From Saccopteryx bilineata (taxonomy: Eukaryota; Chordata; Mammalia; Chiroptera; Emballonuridae): a stretch of DNA of 64,000 bases. This document shows, piece by piece, positions 48,701-57,661 of this stretch (position 1 is the first letter of the stretch; each line of letters starts with the position of its first letter). The stretch spans positions 102,386,267 through 102,450,266 of the forward strand of contig NC_089496.1 of NCBI RefSeq assembly GCF_036850765.1. Direction: 5' to 3'. Under the pieces are notes generated by a model. The model worked only from the letters and a program-made list of their open reading frames with translations, made no database searches and had not been told where the DNA came from. Made by a program: the position numbers and the translations under genes.

Positions 48701-50328
48701 ATAAAACAAAGAACTCTACCTAATAAGTCCACAAAGGAGATAAAGTTGTATTTTTTTTAAAAAAAAAATAAGGGCATAAAAAGAGGAAAAGAAGACACAG
48801 GATATAGGTGACAAAGAGCAAAATAATAGACTTAAACCTAGCCATATCCATAATCAGATTAAATAAAAATGGTCCAACTACAAAAATTAGAAGACAGAGA
48901 TTGTCAAATTGGGTTTTTTAAAAAATTAACAGCCAATTGTGTGCTGTCTACATGAAATGCACTTTAAGTATAAAAACACAAGTAGGTTAAAAGTGAAAGG
49001 ACCAAAAGAGATATACCATTAGTTATTAGGGAAATGCAAATTAAAATCACAATGATATATCACTCTAAAGTTATTTAACTGGCTAAAATTTAAAAGATGG
49101 ACAGTACCCAGTGTTGGTGAGAATGTGAAGAGTCTTAAACTCTCATACACTTTGATGGGAATATAAAAGAATACAATCATTCTTAAAAATAGTTTCGTAG
49201 GTTCTTAAAAAGCCAAACATAACACCTACCTATGATTCAGCCACTCCCCTGTTAAGTATTTACCCACGAGAAAAGAAAACATGTATTTATACAAAGATGC
49301 GTACATGAATATTCAAAGACTGGAAATAGCTCACCACCTGCCAACAGGAAAATGAGTAAACAAATTGAAATACTACTCAGCAGTGAAAAGGAATGTGCTA
49401 GTGATGCATGTACCAAAATGGATGAATCTCGAAATAATTATACTGAATACAAGAAGTTAGACAGAAGAGTGCATCCACCTTTGATTTCAATTCACATAAA
49501 ATTCTATACAACTCAAATGAGTCCAGAGGGACAGCACATCAGTGGTCGCCTGGGGAGGGAGAAAGATGAGAAGTACAGAAAGGAAAGATGACAAAGACAC
49601 TGAAAGAAAATGTAAGGGTCACAGATATGTTTACTCTTTGACTGTGGGTACTAGTATGATCTCCATTTGACAGATAATTAAATGAAAGTTTAGTGCCAAA
49701 ATTCATATGCAGGAAATTTCACTCCAGCAAATTCTTAATTACCACAAAACAAACTCAGTTCACCCTTATTCATGAGTAGTTATTGTGTGCCCTTCATTTC
49801 CTGTGCCCCTTATCAATATTCATTTTTAACCTTTAATTTGCTTTTTGTGAGTTGCCAGCCATCAAAGCCACAAAGAAGGAAATGAAGAGAAAAGAGTATT
49901 TTCTGAGGACTTTTATGTGCCAGGAAATTTACATACGCTTCCATAGTAAAGAAAATTAGCCCCAAACACCCTAAGTATTGTTCAGTCTTAATGAGTACAA
50001 TTAGTCATTTCACTTCTCTTCCTGAATTAAAATCAGAATGTCTAGCCAATGTGACTCCAGGGCCCCGGAATTTTTACTTTGGCTGATTTCTTTTGGGAGG
50101 GAGAACGCAGTGCTTTCCACAGAAGAGAGGTCCGCTCTCTGCCAACGTCTGGTCTCGGGCACAGGGTGCGGTCCTCACTCAGAAGGGGGAAGACCAGAGC
50201 CCGAATGAATGCTCAACGCTCTGATTGAGCCAGGAGTTGACTTTTCATTGTTTTCCCTCCACAGGTTCAACTTCTGTAGTCAAACAACTGTGAGGGAAGA
50301 TGTTCTGCTCGCTCTCACTCCATGCTAG
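34381..50328 (+). CDS. PNLIP: Pancreatic triglyceride lipase, complete (12 coding exons)
   Basis: Secreted acinar enzyme that hydrolyses sn-1/sn-3 esters of dietary triglyceride in the gut with colipase and bile salts. Coding exons: 34381-34426, 35524-35678, 36267-36389, 38536-38670, 39810-39921, 41042-41161, 41278-41397, 41940-42058, 44095-44224, 45876-45984, 46877-47041, 50265-50328. All junctions are AG/GT and phases agree; the total is 1398 nt, giving 465 aa plus TAG, the same length as human PNLIP. Residues 1-16 are a signal peptide ([16 protein letters not shown]). The GHSLG elbow places nucleophile Ser169; Asp193 and His280 complete the triad. Calcium ligands Glu204, Arg207, Asp209 and Asp212, glycosylation sequon NGT at 183 and lid cysteines 254/278 are present. 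The C-terminal ~110 residues form the PLAT/colipase-binding domain, ending in LTPC. The active-lipase loop DPAEPCF is intact. One unusual residue is Ser172 (GHSLGS, usually GHSLGA). The gene looks functional. Confidence 0.97.
35524..35678 (+). CDS. PNLIP: PNLIP coding exon 2
   Basis: Encodes the mature N-terminus (GKEIC) through [26 protein letters not shown] and Q67. The first disulphide cysteines of the N-terminal alpha/beta-hydrolase domain are here. Acceptor ATTGCAG, donor GTAAGG. Confidence 0.94.
35925..35946. repeat. (TA)n microsatellite
   Basis: TA tract in PNLIP intron 2, starting within TTTTATATATA. Confidence 0.8.
36267..36389 (+). CDS. PNLIP: PNLIP coding exon 3
   Basis: 41 codons, in phase. 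Encodes the [14 protein letters not shown] strand-turn typical of pancreatic lipases (oxyanion-hole region) and ends ANMCK. Acceptor AAATAG, donor GTGAGA. Confidence 0.94.
36977..37190 (+). mobile_element. VES-like SINE in PNLIP intron 3
   Basis: Head GGCCCTGGCCTAGTAGTTCA, B box GGGTTCAATCCCC, CT-rich block and a TAAAAATATTTTTAAAAG tail. Confidence 0.8.
38085..38215 (+). mobile_element. L2-like fragment in PNLIP intron 3
   Basis: TTCAATAAATATTGATTGAG, GTATGCACCAGGAACTGGTC and ACAGTGAACAAGACAGGCAA are typical of the L2 3' end. Confidence 0.7.
38536..38670 (+). CDS. PNLIP: PNLIP coding exon 4
   Basis: 45 codons, in phase. Encodes [19 protein letters not shown] and the helix [17 protein letters not shown] that leads to the nucleophile elbow. 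Acceptor CACCAG, donor GTACCT. Confidence 0.94.
39007..39382 (+). mobile_element. RHIN1-type SINE in PNLIP intron 4, young
   Basis: Full length, pure A tail, perfect target duplications AAGAGTAAACTAG. Carries a CTCF-like CGACGCCCCCTGGTGG at 39247-39262. It lies 425 bp before exon 5 in the sense direction. Confidence 0.94.
39810..39921 (+). CDS. PNLIP: PNLIP coding exon 5 (nucleophile elbow, Ser169)
   Basis: Encodes [17 protein letters not shown] and the NGT sequon at Asn183; ends in phase 1 at ACA G. The pseudogene fragment at 7421-7534 is a decayed relative of this exon. Confidence 0.95.
40591..40629. repeat. Three 13-bp tandem repeats
   Basis: Units GTCAGCCAGGCAC, GTCAGCCGGGCAC and GTCAGCCCGGCAC in PNLIP intron 5; each differs at one position. 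Confidence 0.9.
41042..41161 (+). CDS. PNLIP: PNLIP coding exon 6 (catalytic Asp193, Ca site)
   Basis: Encodes [19 protein letters not shown] with Asp193, the Ala/Pro pair found in active lipases (mature positions 178 and 180), and all four calcium-binding residues. Phase 1 at both ends. Confidence 0.95.
41278..41397 (+). CDS. PNLIP: PNLIP coding exon 7 (start of the lid)
   Basis: Encodes [16 protein letters not shown] and most of the lid ([10 protein letters not shown]), with lid cysteine 254. It is separated from exon 6 by an intron of only 116 bp. Confidence 0.95.
41940..42058 (+). CDS. PNLIP: PNLIP coding exon 8 (catalytic His280)
   Basis: Encodes [20 protein letters not shown], holding lid cysteine 278 and His280, then [12 protein letters not shown]. 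Acceptor TTCAAAG, donor GTGAGT. A decayed copy with the same preceding intron sequence sits at 26075-26204. Confidence 0.95.
42680..42910 (+). mobile_element. MIR in PNLIP intron 8
   Basis: GAATCCAGGTTTCACCATTA, AAATACTTAACTTCTCTAAG and TAAATAATAATGGTAGACTT follow the MIR core order. Confidence 0.65.
43120..43610. other. GC-rich intronic block of unknown origin
   Basis: Within PNLIP intron 8, about 490 bp with clearly higher GC than the flanks. No exon fits the lipase family, and none is needed because exons 8 and 9 join in phase. Confidence 0.4.
44095..44224 (+). CDS. PNLIP: PNLIP coding exon 9
   Basis: Encodes [20 protein letters not shown] and [11 protein letters not shown] at the end of the catalytic domain. 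The cysteine-rich pattern is diagnostic of the family. Acceptor CCCTAG, donor GTAAGT, ends phase 1. Confidence 0.94.
45165..45679. mobile_element. Non-autonomous hAT in PNLIP intron 9
   Basis: Left end CAGTAATTTTTCAACCGGTG, right end GAAAATCAGTG, with GTGTGCTGCAAGAATTTTTA near the start, as in known bat-type elements. No clear target duplication. A SINE is nested inside. Confidence 0.65.
45395..45615 (-). mobile_element. MEG-like bat SINE nested in hAT
   Basis: Reverse copy with head CCACCACAGGTCAGGC, B-box complement GGTTTCGAACTGG and GA-rich tail side. Perfect 17-bp target duplications TGTGCTGCAGAGTTTTA. Confidence 0.85.
45728..45772. repeat. (TG)n microsatellite
   Basis: About 22 TG units with one TA interruption, ~100 bp before the exon 10 acceptor of PNLIP. 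Confidence 0.95.
45876..45984 (+). CDS. PNLIP: PNLIP coding exon 10 (start of PLAT domain)
   Basis: Encodes [14 protein letters not shown] and the beta strands [18 protein letters not shown] of the C-terminal domain. Acceptor TATGCAG, donor GTGAGT. Confidence 0.94.
46125..46519 (-). mobile_element. RHIN1-type SINE in PNLIP intron 10
   Basis: Reverse full-length copy with target duplications TTCTAAACTTTTTTT. The CTCF-like site is duplicated but weakened (CCACCAGGGGGTGACG twice, near 46215-46252). Confidence 0.92.
46877..47041 (+). CDS. PNLIP: PNLIP coding exon 11 (PLAT domain)
   Basis: 54 codons plus split codons. Encodes [19 protein letters not shown] and [17 protein letters not shown], the colipase-binding C-domain core. 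Acceptor CCTAAG, donor GTAAGT. Confidence 0.94.
47661..47783. mobile_element. Mariner-type MITE, copy 2 (PNLIP intron 11)
   Basis: Same family as 6072-6191: inverted ends GTAAAAGTAGGCTTACAG and CTGTAAACTTACTTTTG, with GAAACACAGTTTATTCTTGT inside. Confidence 0.75.
47790..49640 (+). mobile_element. Decayed L1 in PNLIP intron 11
   Basis: Long A-rich sense L1 remnant (GGAAATGCAAATTAAAATCA, CAGCAGTGAAAAGGAATGTG, TTTGATGGGAATATAAAAGA). All frames are broken. It accounts for most of the unusual length of this intron. Confidence 0.7.
50265..50328 (+). CDS. PNLIP: PNLIP coding exon 12 and stop
   Basis: Encodes [20 protein letters not shown] followed by TAG at 50326. The terminal cysteine pairs with the FC cysteine in known structures. 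The preceding intron is the longest in the gene (3.2 kb) and is full of L1 sequence. Confidence 0.95.
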
Positions 50329-50364
50329 AAGCCTGCTGACACGTGACCACTGAATCTTATTGCT

Positions 50365-50370
50365 AATAAA
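50365..50370 (+). terminator. PNLIP: PNLIP poly(A) signal
   Basis: AATAAA lies 37 bp after the stop codon, which fits the very short 3' UTR typical of PNLIP. Cleavage is expected near 50385-50395. Confidence 0.85.
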
Positions 50371-50389
50371 ATCTATTGGTAAAGCAATG

Positions 50390-51220
50390 CATTCTTTTCT
50401 TTGTCATCATTCGTCCAGTTTTGTCCTGTGAAACTTTTGGATGCAGTGATTAAAATCTAAATTTTGGGGTTAGTATAAACCACAAATGACTGTGGCTTTG
50501 AGCTTAGGACTGATGTCAGTTTGATGACTTAAGACAGGTGTCCCGGTCCAAAATGACCCCTTCTTGGTGGGCACACATCACAAATACCCACCTGTGCTGC
50601 TTGTTCTACCGTCTGCTCCTACTCAGACATCTCAGGGGGGTAACACGTAAGGAGCTGAAGACTGGGCACTTCCAATGCTTCCTAGCTGCTCCCAGGGGGC
50701 TCCCTCAGACCCCGCCCCCTGCAGCTTCTTTGATTTTTTCTAAAGCACAAATCAAAGATCCTCCCAATAGTCCCCAAGGTAGAACCTACTTTCCTTAGTG
50801 AGCCTTGCAAGGGCCCTATAAGTCTGGCTTTTACCCGGGACCCCAGCATCATCTCACCACATTCCGGCACTGTCCCTTAAAGGGCCTTGACCTTGGATGC
50901 TGCTGGACCTTTGTGCAAACTCTTCCTCCCTAAGATGTCTTGTCCTCTGTTTCCCTGTCTATTTAACTCCTACTGATTGACTTCCTTCTGTCTAGACATC
51001 TCTTTTTTCAGGAAGACTTTTCTTCACCTCCATTACCCACTCCCCTTAAGACTGGACTACAGGTCTCCGACATTCCCACTGGACCCAGGACTTCCTCCAT
51101 CTCAGCACTTCTCTCTCCATACCATAGTTGCTGGCTTACTTGCATGTGTACCCCATATGTAAATTCCTTAAGGGGTTTGCATGTTATATGTGCTTGGTTC
51201 AACTGAACGCGGGTGAGTGT
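50390..51220. other. PNLIP 3' flank, L2-like
   Basis: From about 50800 to 51170 the text resembles a diverged L2 (TCCCTGTCTATTTAACTCCT, CCATAGTTGCTGGCTTACTT). No gene is seen. Confidence 0.45.
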
Positions 51221-51226
51221 CTAGGC

Positions 51227-51548
51227 CAGGGGTCAGGAACCTATGGCTTGCGAGCCAGATGTGGCTCTTTTGATGGCTGCATCTGGCTCGCAGACAAATC
51301 TTTAATAAAAAAAAATAATAACGTTAAAAATATAAAACATTCTCATGTATTACAATCCATTCATTTTCTACCGCTCATGTTCATGGTTGCGGGTGGCTGA
51401 AGCCAATCACAGCTGTCCTCTGGGACAACACCAAATTTTTATTGGATAATGCGTAACGTACATGGGTTGTTATATGGCTCTCATGGAATTACATTTTAAA
51501 ATATGTGGCATTCATGGCTCTCTCAGCCAAAAAGGTTCCCGACCCCTA
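51227..51548. mobile_element. Non-autonomous hAT MITE (322 bp)
   Basis: Ends CAGGGGTCAGGAACCTATGG and GGTTCCCGACCCCTA are inverted repeats. Target duplications GTCTAGGC / GACTAGGC. GGCTCGCGAGCC-like terminal words are typical. Confidence 0.85.
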
Positions 51549-52038
51549 GACTAGGCTCTGGGAAAGATTTAGAAAACAGTCTTCTCAGAACAAACACTTC
51601 TCAGAATTTAGGGGTCTGAGAACCCATCTTGAGCCAACCCTACCCTTCCCCCAGAATTCATAAGATAGTTTTCTATTGAGATGACAAGGTATCTGAACAT
51701 TCTGAACTTGAAGTTGGAGGAAAATACAAGGACAGAGCTGATTGGCTGGAGGAAAGCATGATTCATCTCCATCCAGATGTGTAGACATGATCTCAACTTT
51801 ATCTTTGTGACTTTTAAGGAGTCATATAGTTGAAGGCAGGAGAGCTGTCCAGTGGACAAGAAATCAAGATTTCAAAAGAGATCCACAATCTGTGTGAATA
51901 CAAATCCTGCCTTAAATTTCTGAAGCTGGGTGTGATATAAATTCATTCAAAATATTTATATATTATTTGTTATTGTTGTCTGAAAGCCTCACCTAGGAAT
52001 CTTCTCATCTGATATGGAATGAACTCATTGGTCTAGGA

Positions 52039-52229
52039 GCAGTGGTTCTGTGGGTTGCGACCCCGGCGGGGGTCGAACGACCAAAACACAGGGGTCGCCT
52101 AAAGCCATCGGAAAATACATAAAAATGTATTGTATAATAAATATGTATTTTCCAATGGCTTTAGGCGACCCCTGTGTTTTGGTCGTTTGACCCCCGCCAG
52201 GGTCGCGACCCACAGGTTGAGAACCGCTG
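52039..52229. mobile_element. Palindromic hAT MITE resembling SPIN ends (191 bp)
   Basis: Two ~90-base arms form an almost perfect hairpin: the left arm has GGGTTGCGACCCCGGCGGGG and the right arm CCCCCGCCAGGGTCGCGACCC. Both contain ACACAGGGGTCGCCTAAAGC. The left arm lacks ~6 bases near the tip (CAACCT). Perfect 8-bp target duplication GTCTAGGA at 52031-52038 and 52230-52237. Confidence 0.88.
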
Positions 52230-52449
52230 GTCTAGGAGGCTCTAAAGGAGATGAAGTTTAGAGCCCAGTCTTGCTAGAGGCTTAGTCCAATGATATCCCC
52301 CAGGGCATTAAACAAGAGCCATTGTGTTAGAGCACAGTGCATATGGATGAAATGTGGGTGTTAGGAAATAATACACACTTAACTGATGCTGTGCCCAAGA
52401 ATGGTTTCAGTAAGTGCAATGCCAGCTGCTGTCTCACTGAGCTGGGTTT

Positions 52450-52860
52450 CTGTATTGGTTAGCTACTGCGGCATAACAAGCCACCACCAAACTCAGTGGT
52501 ATTAAACAGCAAACATCTATTAGTAATCTCTGGGTTAGTTGGGTGCTTCTTCTGGGCTAAGATGGATTCACTCATGTGGTCAGAGTGTGTTTAGTCAGCA
52601 GTGCTGTTCATCTTGCCTGGGTGTCTCACATACTCAGGGTCAGTGGCTTTGAGCTGGTTCAAGTGGTTACTGCCATTGATGTGATGGCAGTACACATTTA
52701 GCCAAATCAAGTCAACCATCTAGCCAAAGGATGAAAGGAACTTCAAGGACACATTGCCAAGGGTGTGGATATTTGGGGGGAGCGTGGAGGACTGTGACCA
52801 TTTTCACAATCTATCTATTACCATCTCTACCCTGTCTCTCCATCCCGAGAAAGCCTGAGA
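52450..52860. repeat. Old mammalian interspersed repeat
   Basis: TTGGTTAGCTACTGCGGCATAACAAG-type start and AAACTCAGTGGTATTAAACA are familiar from an old mammalian repeat that I cannot name with confidence. Confidence 0.45.
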
Positions 52861-53139
52861 CTGGGGAAAGAACAGGTCAGGTGTCAGAAGGGTTTTCACG
52901 GTGATGGGTCAGCCCAGGCTCCACTCTCTGGTCTCCTTCTACTGCCTTTTCCTCACTGCTGTCATCAGAAGCGAGGGCACCTTTTTGGTTCACTCACTTT
53001 TGACTTTGTCCGTGACAGCATGCTTCTTGTCAAACAGCTAACACCAATGAATGGAGAGTTGCTTCTTCTTACCTTAAAATGACACAACAGTACTAATCAG
53101 ATATGCTGATCAGGAAATCTAGTCTCCACAGTCATCATT

Positions 53140-53895
53140 TACTCTTTTAAAAATTTTAATTAAATTTATTGGGGTGACATTGTTTAATAAATTTATACAT
53201 TTCAAGTGTACAATTCTATGATATACCATCTGTACATTGCATTATGTGTTCACCACCCACAGTCATGTCTCCTTACACCACCATATATAATATTTGACCC
53301 CCTCTGTCCTCTTCTACCCCCCTTTACCCCTCTTTCCCTCTGGTAACCACCATACTGTTGTCTATGTCTGTGAGTTTTTGTTTATCTTGTTTGTTTGTTT
53401 ATTTATTTTTGTATTTTTGTATTTTTCTGAAGTTGGAAACGGGGAGGCAGTCAGACAGACTCCTGCATGCACCCGACTGGGATCCACCAGGCATTCCCAG
53501 CAGGGGGCAATGCTCGGCCTCTCTGGGGCGTTGCTCTGTTGCTGCCGGAGCCATTCTAGCACCTGAGGCAGAGGCCATGGAGCCATCCTCAGTGCCTGGG
53601 CCAACTTTGCTCCAATGGAGCCTTGGCTGTGGGAGGGGAAGAGAAAGGTAGAGAGGAAGGAGAGGGGGAAAGGGTGGAGAAGCTGATGGGTGCTTCTCCT
53701 GTGTGCCCTGACCAGGAATTGAACCCAGGACTTCCACACACCGGGCCGATGCTCTACCTCTGAGCCAACTGGCCAGGGCTGTTTGTTCATTTATTCCTTG
53801 CAGTTTTATATCTTGCATATGAGTGAAAGCATACATTTCTTGACTTTTTCCATCTGACTGATTTCACTTAGCATGATACTCTCAATTTAATTCAC
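53140..53895 (-). mobile_element. L1 3' end, reverse, with nested SINE
   Basis: TTATTGGGGTGACATTGTTT to GATTTCACTTAGCATGATAC, the same L1 region as 4620-5460, interrupted by the SINE at 53405-53780. Confidence 0.8.
53405..53780 (-). mobile_element. RHIN1-type tRNA SINE nested in L1
   Basis: Reverse copy, somewhat diverged. Target duplications GTTTGTTTATTTATT / GTTTGTTCATTTATT. Confidence 0.9.
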
Positions 53896-54428
53896 TCTTG
53901 ATAACTCACGCAAATCACCTCTCCATTATTTCAAGGTGTGATAAACGCAATACTTCTAAAGAAATCCTCTCTCTACCAGCACTGAGCCACCAGCTGTGCA
54001 CTTTGGTACAAATTTAGCAGTCGATTCATTTAGAATTGCTTTTGTTGTTGTTGTTGTTACTGTGGAAGCACATATCTCTTGCAGCACTGCCCACTCACAA
54101 CTTCCGCTCCAGCTCTGGGTGCACAGGGGTGGGTCCCCTCAGCCTGACCTGCCCACTAAGAGCCACTCCCTAATAATTTGCTAACTAATTCAGGACAGTT
54201 CCTGACCTGATCAGGCCCATCATCTGGCAATTAAGAATTCTGAGCTGAGATGCACAAAGCCAGGGAGTCCCTGCAGCAGAATCAGGTCCAGGGAAGAAGT
54301 GATCTGAGGACAGCTGAGGGCTCCAGGATAACCCCGTTTTGGGCCCCTGGGTCTCATGGTTCAACAATTTCATGGGTTCTATGAGATGCTCCAATATTCT
54401 TTCAAGAAATCTCTCTTCTTTTGTTTTT

Positions 54429-54807
54429 GTTTGTCTGTTTGTTTTTGTATTTTTCTGAAGTTGGAAACAGGGAGGCAGTCAGACAGACTCCCGCATGTGC
54501 CTGACCAGGATCCACCCAGCATGTCCACCAGGGGGCGATGCTCTGCCCATCTGGGGTCGCTCTGTTGCAACCAGAGCCATTCTAGCGACTGAGGCAGAGG
54601 CCATGGAGCCATCCTCAGCATCTGGGCCAACTTTGCTCCAATGGAGCCTTGGCTGCAGGAGGGGAAGAGAGAAACAAAGAGGAAGGAGAGGGGGAGGTGG
54701 GGGGAGAAGCAGATGGGCGGTTCTCCTATGTGCCCTGGCCGGGAATCAAACCCGGGACTCCTGCACGCCAGGTTGACGCTCTACCACTGAGCTAACCGGC
54801 CAGGGCC
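54429..54807 (-). mobile_element. RHIN1-type tRNA SINE
   Basis: Reverse copy with 17-bp target duplications TCTCTTCTTTTGTTTTT. CCACCAGGGGGCGATG at 54525-54540. Confidence 0.92.
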
Positions 54808-55479
54808 TTCTCTTCTTTTGTTTTTAATTTAGCTAAACAAAATTTATTTCTGTTGCTTGCAACCAATAGAACCATTATATTCCTCTAAAAACTTACCTGT
54901 TTAAATAACTAATGGTCTTTATTGTTGTTGCATTGACTGAGTGCGGGGTGAATAGTCAATATACACAGACACATTAAATGTACAGATCTTTTGTCCCTGA
55001 AATTCAACTTTAGGAGTTTCTCCCACAGATATGTCATCCATGTGGACAGTGACAAATGAATAAGCATATTCATCAAGGTGCTGTATTTAATAGCAAAATA
55101 TTGGAAACAACCAAATGTTCATCAATAGAGGGCACACAAGCCCCGATCACTTTAGGTGTTTTCAAACCCTGAACCCTCCAGGGAGTGACCTTTACCCTGT
55201 AGTGGGCATAGAGCCCACAGTTGAACTTGTCAGTAAGGTGAGTTAAAAGGTAAAGAGGCACAGGGGTCTTACCCCTGGACAAACTCTGACAGATGATATA
55301 TAATAATTTCTTCTAAATCTGATCAGACATTTATATTCTCCATGCTTGTCGAAAGAAAACATCTCTTCCTCCCTCCCCTTCTTAAAACTGTGCCCACAGC
55401 CCTTTCTCAGCCCTGAAATTCACTGAGAGTAAAGGGTAAAATACCCACGAACTCCATTCACAGTATATTTGTTCTTTCA

Positions 55480-55900
55480 TTAATCCATAACCACGTCAGC
55501 GCCAGGCACAGTTCCAGCAGCTGGGGTACAGCAGGCGGAGACCAAAACGGGTGAGGTCTCCGTCCTCCTGGAATTGCATTCTAGGGGGGAGAAGACTGAC
55601 TGCACATAAATGAACACGTAAATAAGACAGATAATGATAACTGGTCACAGGAGATGTGGAGAAAACAAACAAGGTGTTGGGGAATGGGGGCCTGGGGTCA
55701 AATGGGGAGGGTGGCCGTGGACACGTGTCAGAGGTGGTCAGAGGTGGCCTCACTGAAGAGGTGACATTAAAGCTAATTGTTAAATGACAAGAAGTAGCCA
55801 GCTTGATGGAGGTCTAAGGAAGAGACTTTCAGGCCATGGGAACAGTATGTGCAAAGGCCCTAAGGTAGGAAAGGACTAGGCATTTGGATGGAACTCAGTG
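55480..55900 (+). mobile_element. L2-like element
   Basis: CAGGCACAGTTCCAGCAGCT, GGAATTGCATTCTAGGGGGG and AACAGTATGTGCAAAGGCCC follow the order of an L2 3' region. Confidence 0.7.
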
Positions 55901-56279
55901 TGGCCATATATGGAGGGCAGAATGGAAAGGAGGAAGAAAAGAGATCCAAGAGGCAGTCAGGGCCAGCTGGCACCTCCTACCGACTCATTTACCTATTAGC
56001 TCACCCCTAGATGACCACAAGTCAGCATCTGGGTCAGCACCAGCCTGACTACAGTGCTCCAGCACCTTCCTAGACTACCTAAGCAGACTTTCAAAGCTTA
56101 ACTACTTGATCGCTTAGGTCAACCAGATGGTTCAAGTCTGGCAGTTTAACAGGAAGTTTATTTTCTGTTCCAACTGATTCTATGTAAATAATTTTCCTAT
56201 TCTATGTGTTTTATACTCAGAAACTCTTGTTGATACCTTGCTCAGAATAACTAAATATTCAACAACTCCTTACTTCACT

Positions 56280-56470
56280 CCGTACAGACTGGATTCAAAT
56301 CCCATCTCCTCACTCATTATCTATGTGACTTCGGAGACAATTTCTTCAATCTCCCTGTGCCTCAGTTTCCACATTTGCAAAGGGAAGCAAATAACAGCAC
56401 CTACTTCATGGGGTTGTTATAAGACCTAAATTCTGTAATATGTGTGAATTTCTTGACTGCCTGCTCTAAG
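56280..56470 (+). mobile_element. MIR
   Basis: TGGATTCAAATCCCATCTCC, CTCCCTGTGCCTCAGTTTCC and ATGGGGTTGTTATAAGACC are classic MIR core words. Confidence 0.85.
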
Positions 56471-56479
56471 TCTTAATAA

Positions 56480-57360
56480 CTGTTGGTGATTATTCTTTAT
56501 TATTCCGGGGGAAGTCCTTTCTGTTTTCTTGACAGGAGAGCTTCTCGAATTGTCCCCCGGTGTTCTGGTTACTCTGGAGGAGTGTGAACTTTGACAGTGA
56601 GGCGTATTTAACTTGGGGGTGGTGTAGGGCACCGAGGGTGTTTGCTCCACGAAGGCTTATCTGCCCGCTGTGTGAACCGGCCGGGCTGCCCACAGATGCG
56701 TGTCTGTGGACGATGCATGGCAGCCTCACAGGGCCGAATCTTGCAGGACAGGTGCACAGATTTCAGAGGACCTGGGGAAACTCAGCAGATGTGACACTGT
56801 CTGGTGACGTGGGCTTTTAAAGGCTCCTGAGCGCAGCTGTTCAAAATTACTGTGTGATAATAGAATGATGGCTGCCGTTTCACACCATGATGCTTTGAGT
56901 CGGGTCATTGCAAAGCTGTAGGTAACTGGAACAGGTAGTTAATGGGGGATTGTGGTCAGAGGCCATTGTGGGGGCTGTTGACTCTGTCTCCAGAGCGCAT
57001 GTGCTTGTGTATCATTAGACTGCTCGAGACAGAGAGGAGGTTTTTCTTAATCAGACACTTCCCGTTGCTTTCGTCAACATGGGGGCATTTCCGTCCATTC
57101 TAAGTGGGAAACACTCCCCGCCACTCTTACGGCTTGCTGCTGGGACCTCATTGGAATTTGCATACTACTTGGTGATGAAATAGAAAATGGGAAAGCAGGG
57201 TCCCCTTGGCTCACAATTCCATGCACAGGTACACTGATGCAAAGTTAGGGGGTTATTACTCCCCTTTTAATCAAACATTCTTTCATCTTCCCGGGCTTAT
57301 GGGAAGGTTGGACCACTACCATTAATCTCGTTCTGTGTATTTGTGCAGATTAAAATCGTA
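56480..57360. other. PNLIPRP1: PNLIPRP1 upstream region
   Basis: Mostly unique sequence with no gene or named repeat. It leads directly into the PTF1/TATA promoter at 57382-57435, so acinar regulatory sites are likely here, though none can be named individually. Confidence 0.4.
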
Positions 57361-57381
57361 AGTGCACACAGCCTGTTTACC

Positions 57382-57399
57382 GTCACCTGCTATTTCCTG
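57382..57399 (+). promoter_or_regulatory. PNLIPRP1: PTF1-type acinar enhancer element
   Basis: GTCACCTG followed after three bases by TTTCC is an excellent match to the bipartite PTF1 (PTF1A/RBPJL) site that drives pancreatic digestive-enzyme genes. E-box CACCTG is at 57384-57389 and TTTCC at 57393-57397, about 45 bp above the TATA box, in the expected position and orientation. Confidence 0.8.
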
Positions 57400-57428
57400 G
57401 AAGCAGTGGCCCAGTGATAAAGTCGGGG

Positions 57429-57435
57429 TATAAAA
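57429..57435 (+). promoter_or_regulatory. PNLIPRP1: PNLIPRP1 TATA box
   Basis: TATAAAA in a GC-rich context, 52 bp before the donor that closes a short leader exon. This is the same geometry as the PNLIP promoter at 34184. Confidence 0.85.
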
Positions 57436-57457
57436 CAGCCTGAGCGCTGGATCCGGG

Positions 57458-57486
57458 GGGAGAGAGCGCCCGGAACATCCAGCAGG
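57458..57486 (+). other. PNLIPRP1: PNLIPRP1 5' non-coding exon 1
   Basis: The start is inferred ~28 bp below the TATA box. The end is set by the donor GTAAGT at 57487. The intron to the ATG exon is only 126 bp. Confidence 0.65.
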
Positions 57487-57612
57487 GTAAGTCACCTTTG
57501 CCATCTTCCCACCACGGTGAAGGAGAGGCCAGGCGATAGCCTTGAACCCCTGAGAGTTGCTCATTGCTCTGGTAATGCTTGATGAGGCTGAAAATGTCTG
57601 CATTTATTGCAG

Positions 57613-57661
57613 ATGCTGAGCATCTGGACAGTCGCGCTTTTCCTGCTCGGAGCAGCCAAAG
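57613..57661 (+). CDS. PNLIPRP1: PNLIPRP1 coding exon 1 (signal peptide)
   Basis: The acceptor ATTGCAG abuts the ATG and the donor is GTGAGA. 16 codons plus one base, one codon longer than PNLIP, as in other PNLIPRP1 genes. Confidence 0.93.
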
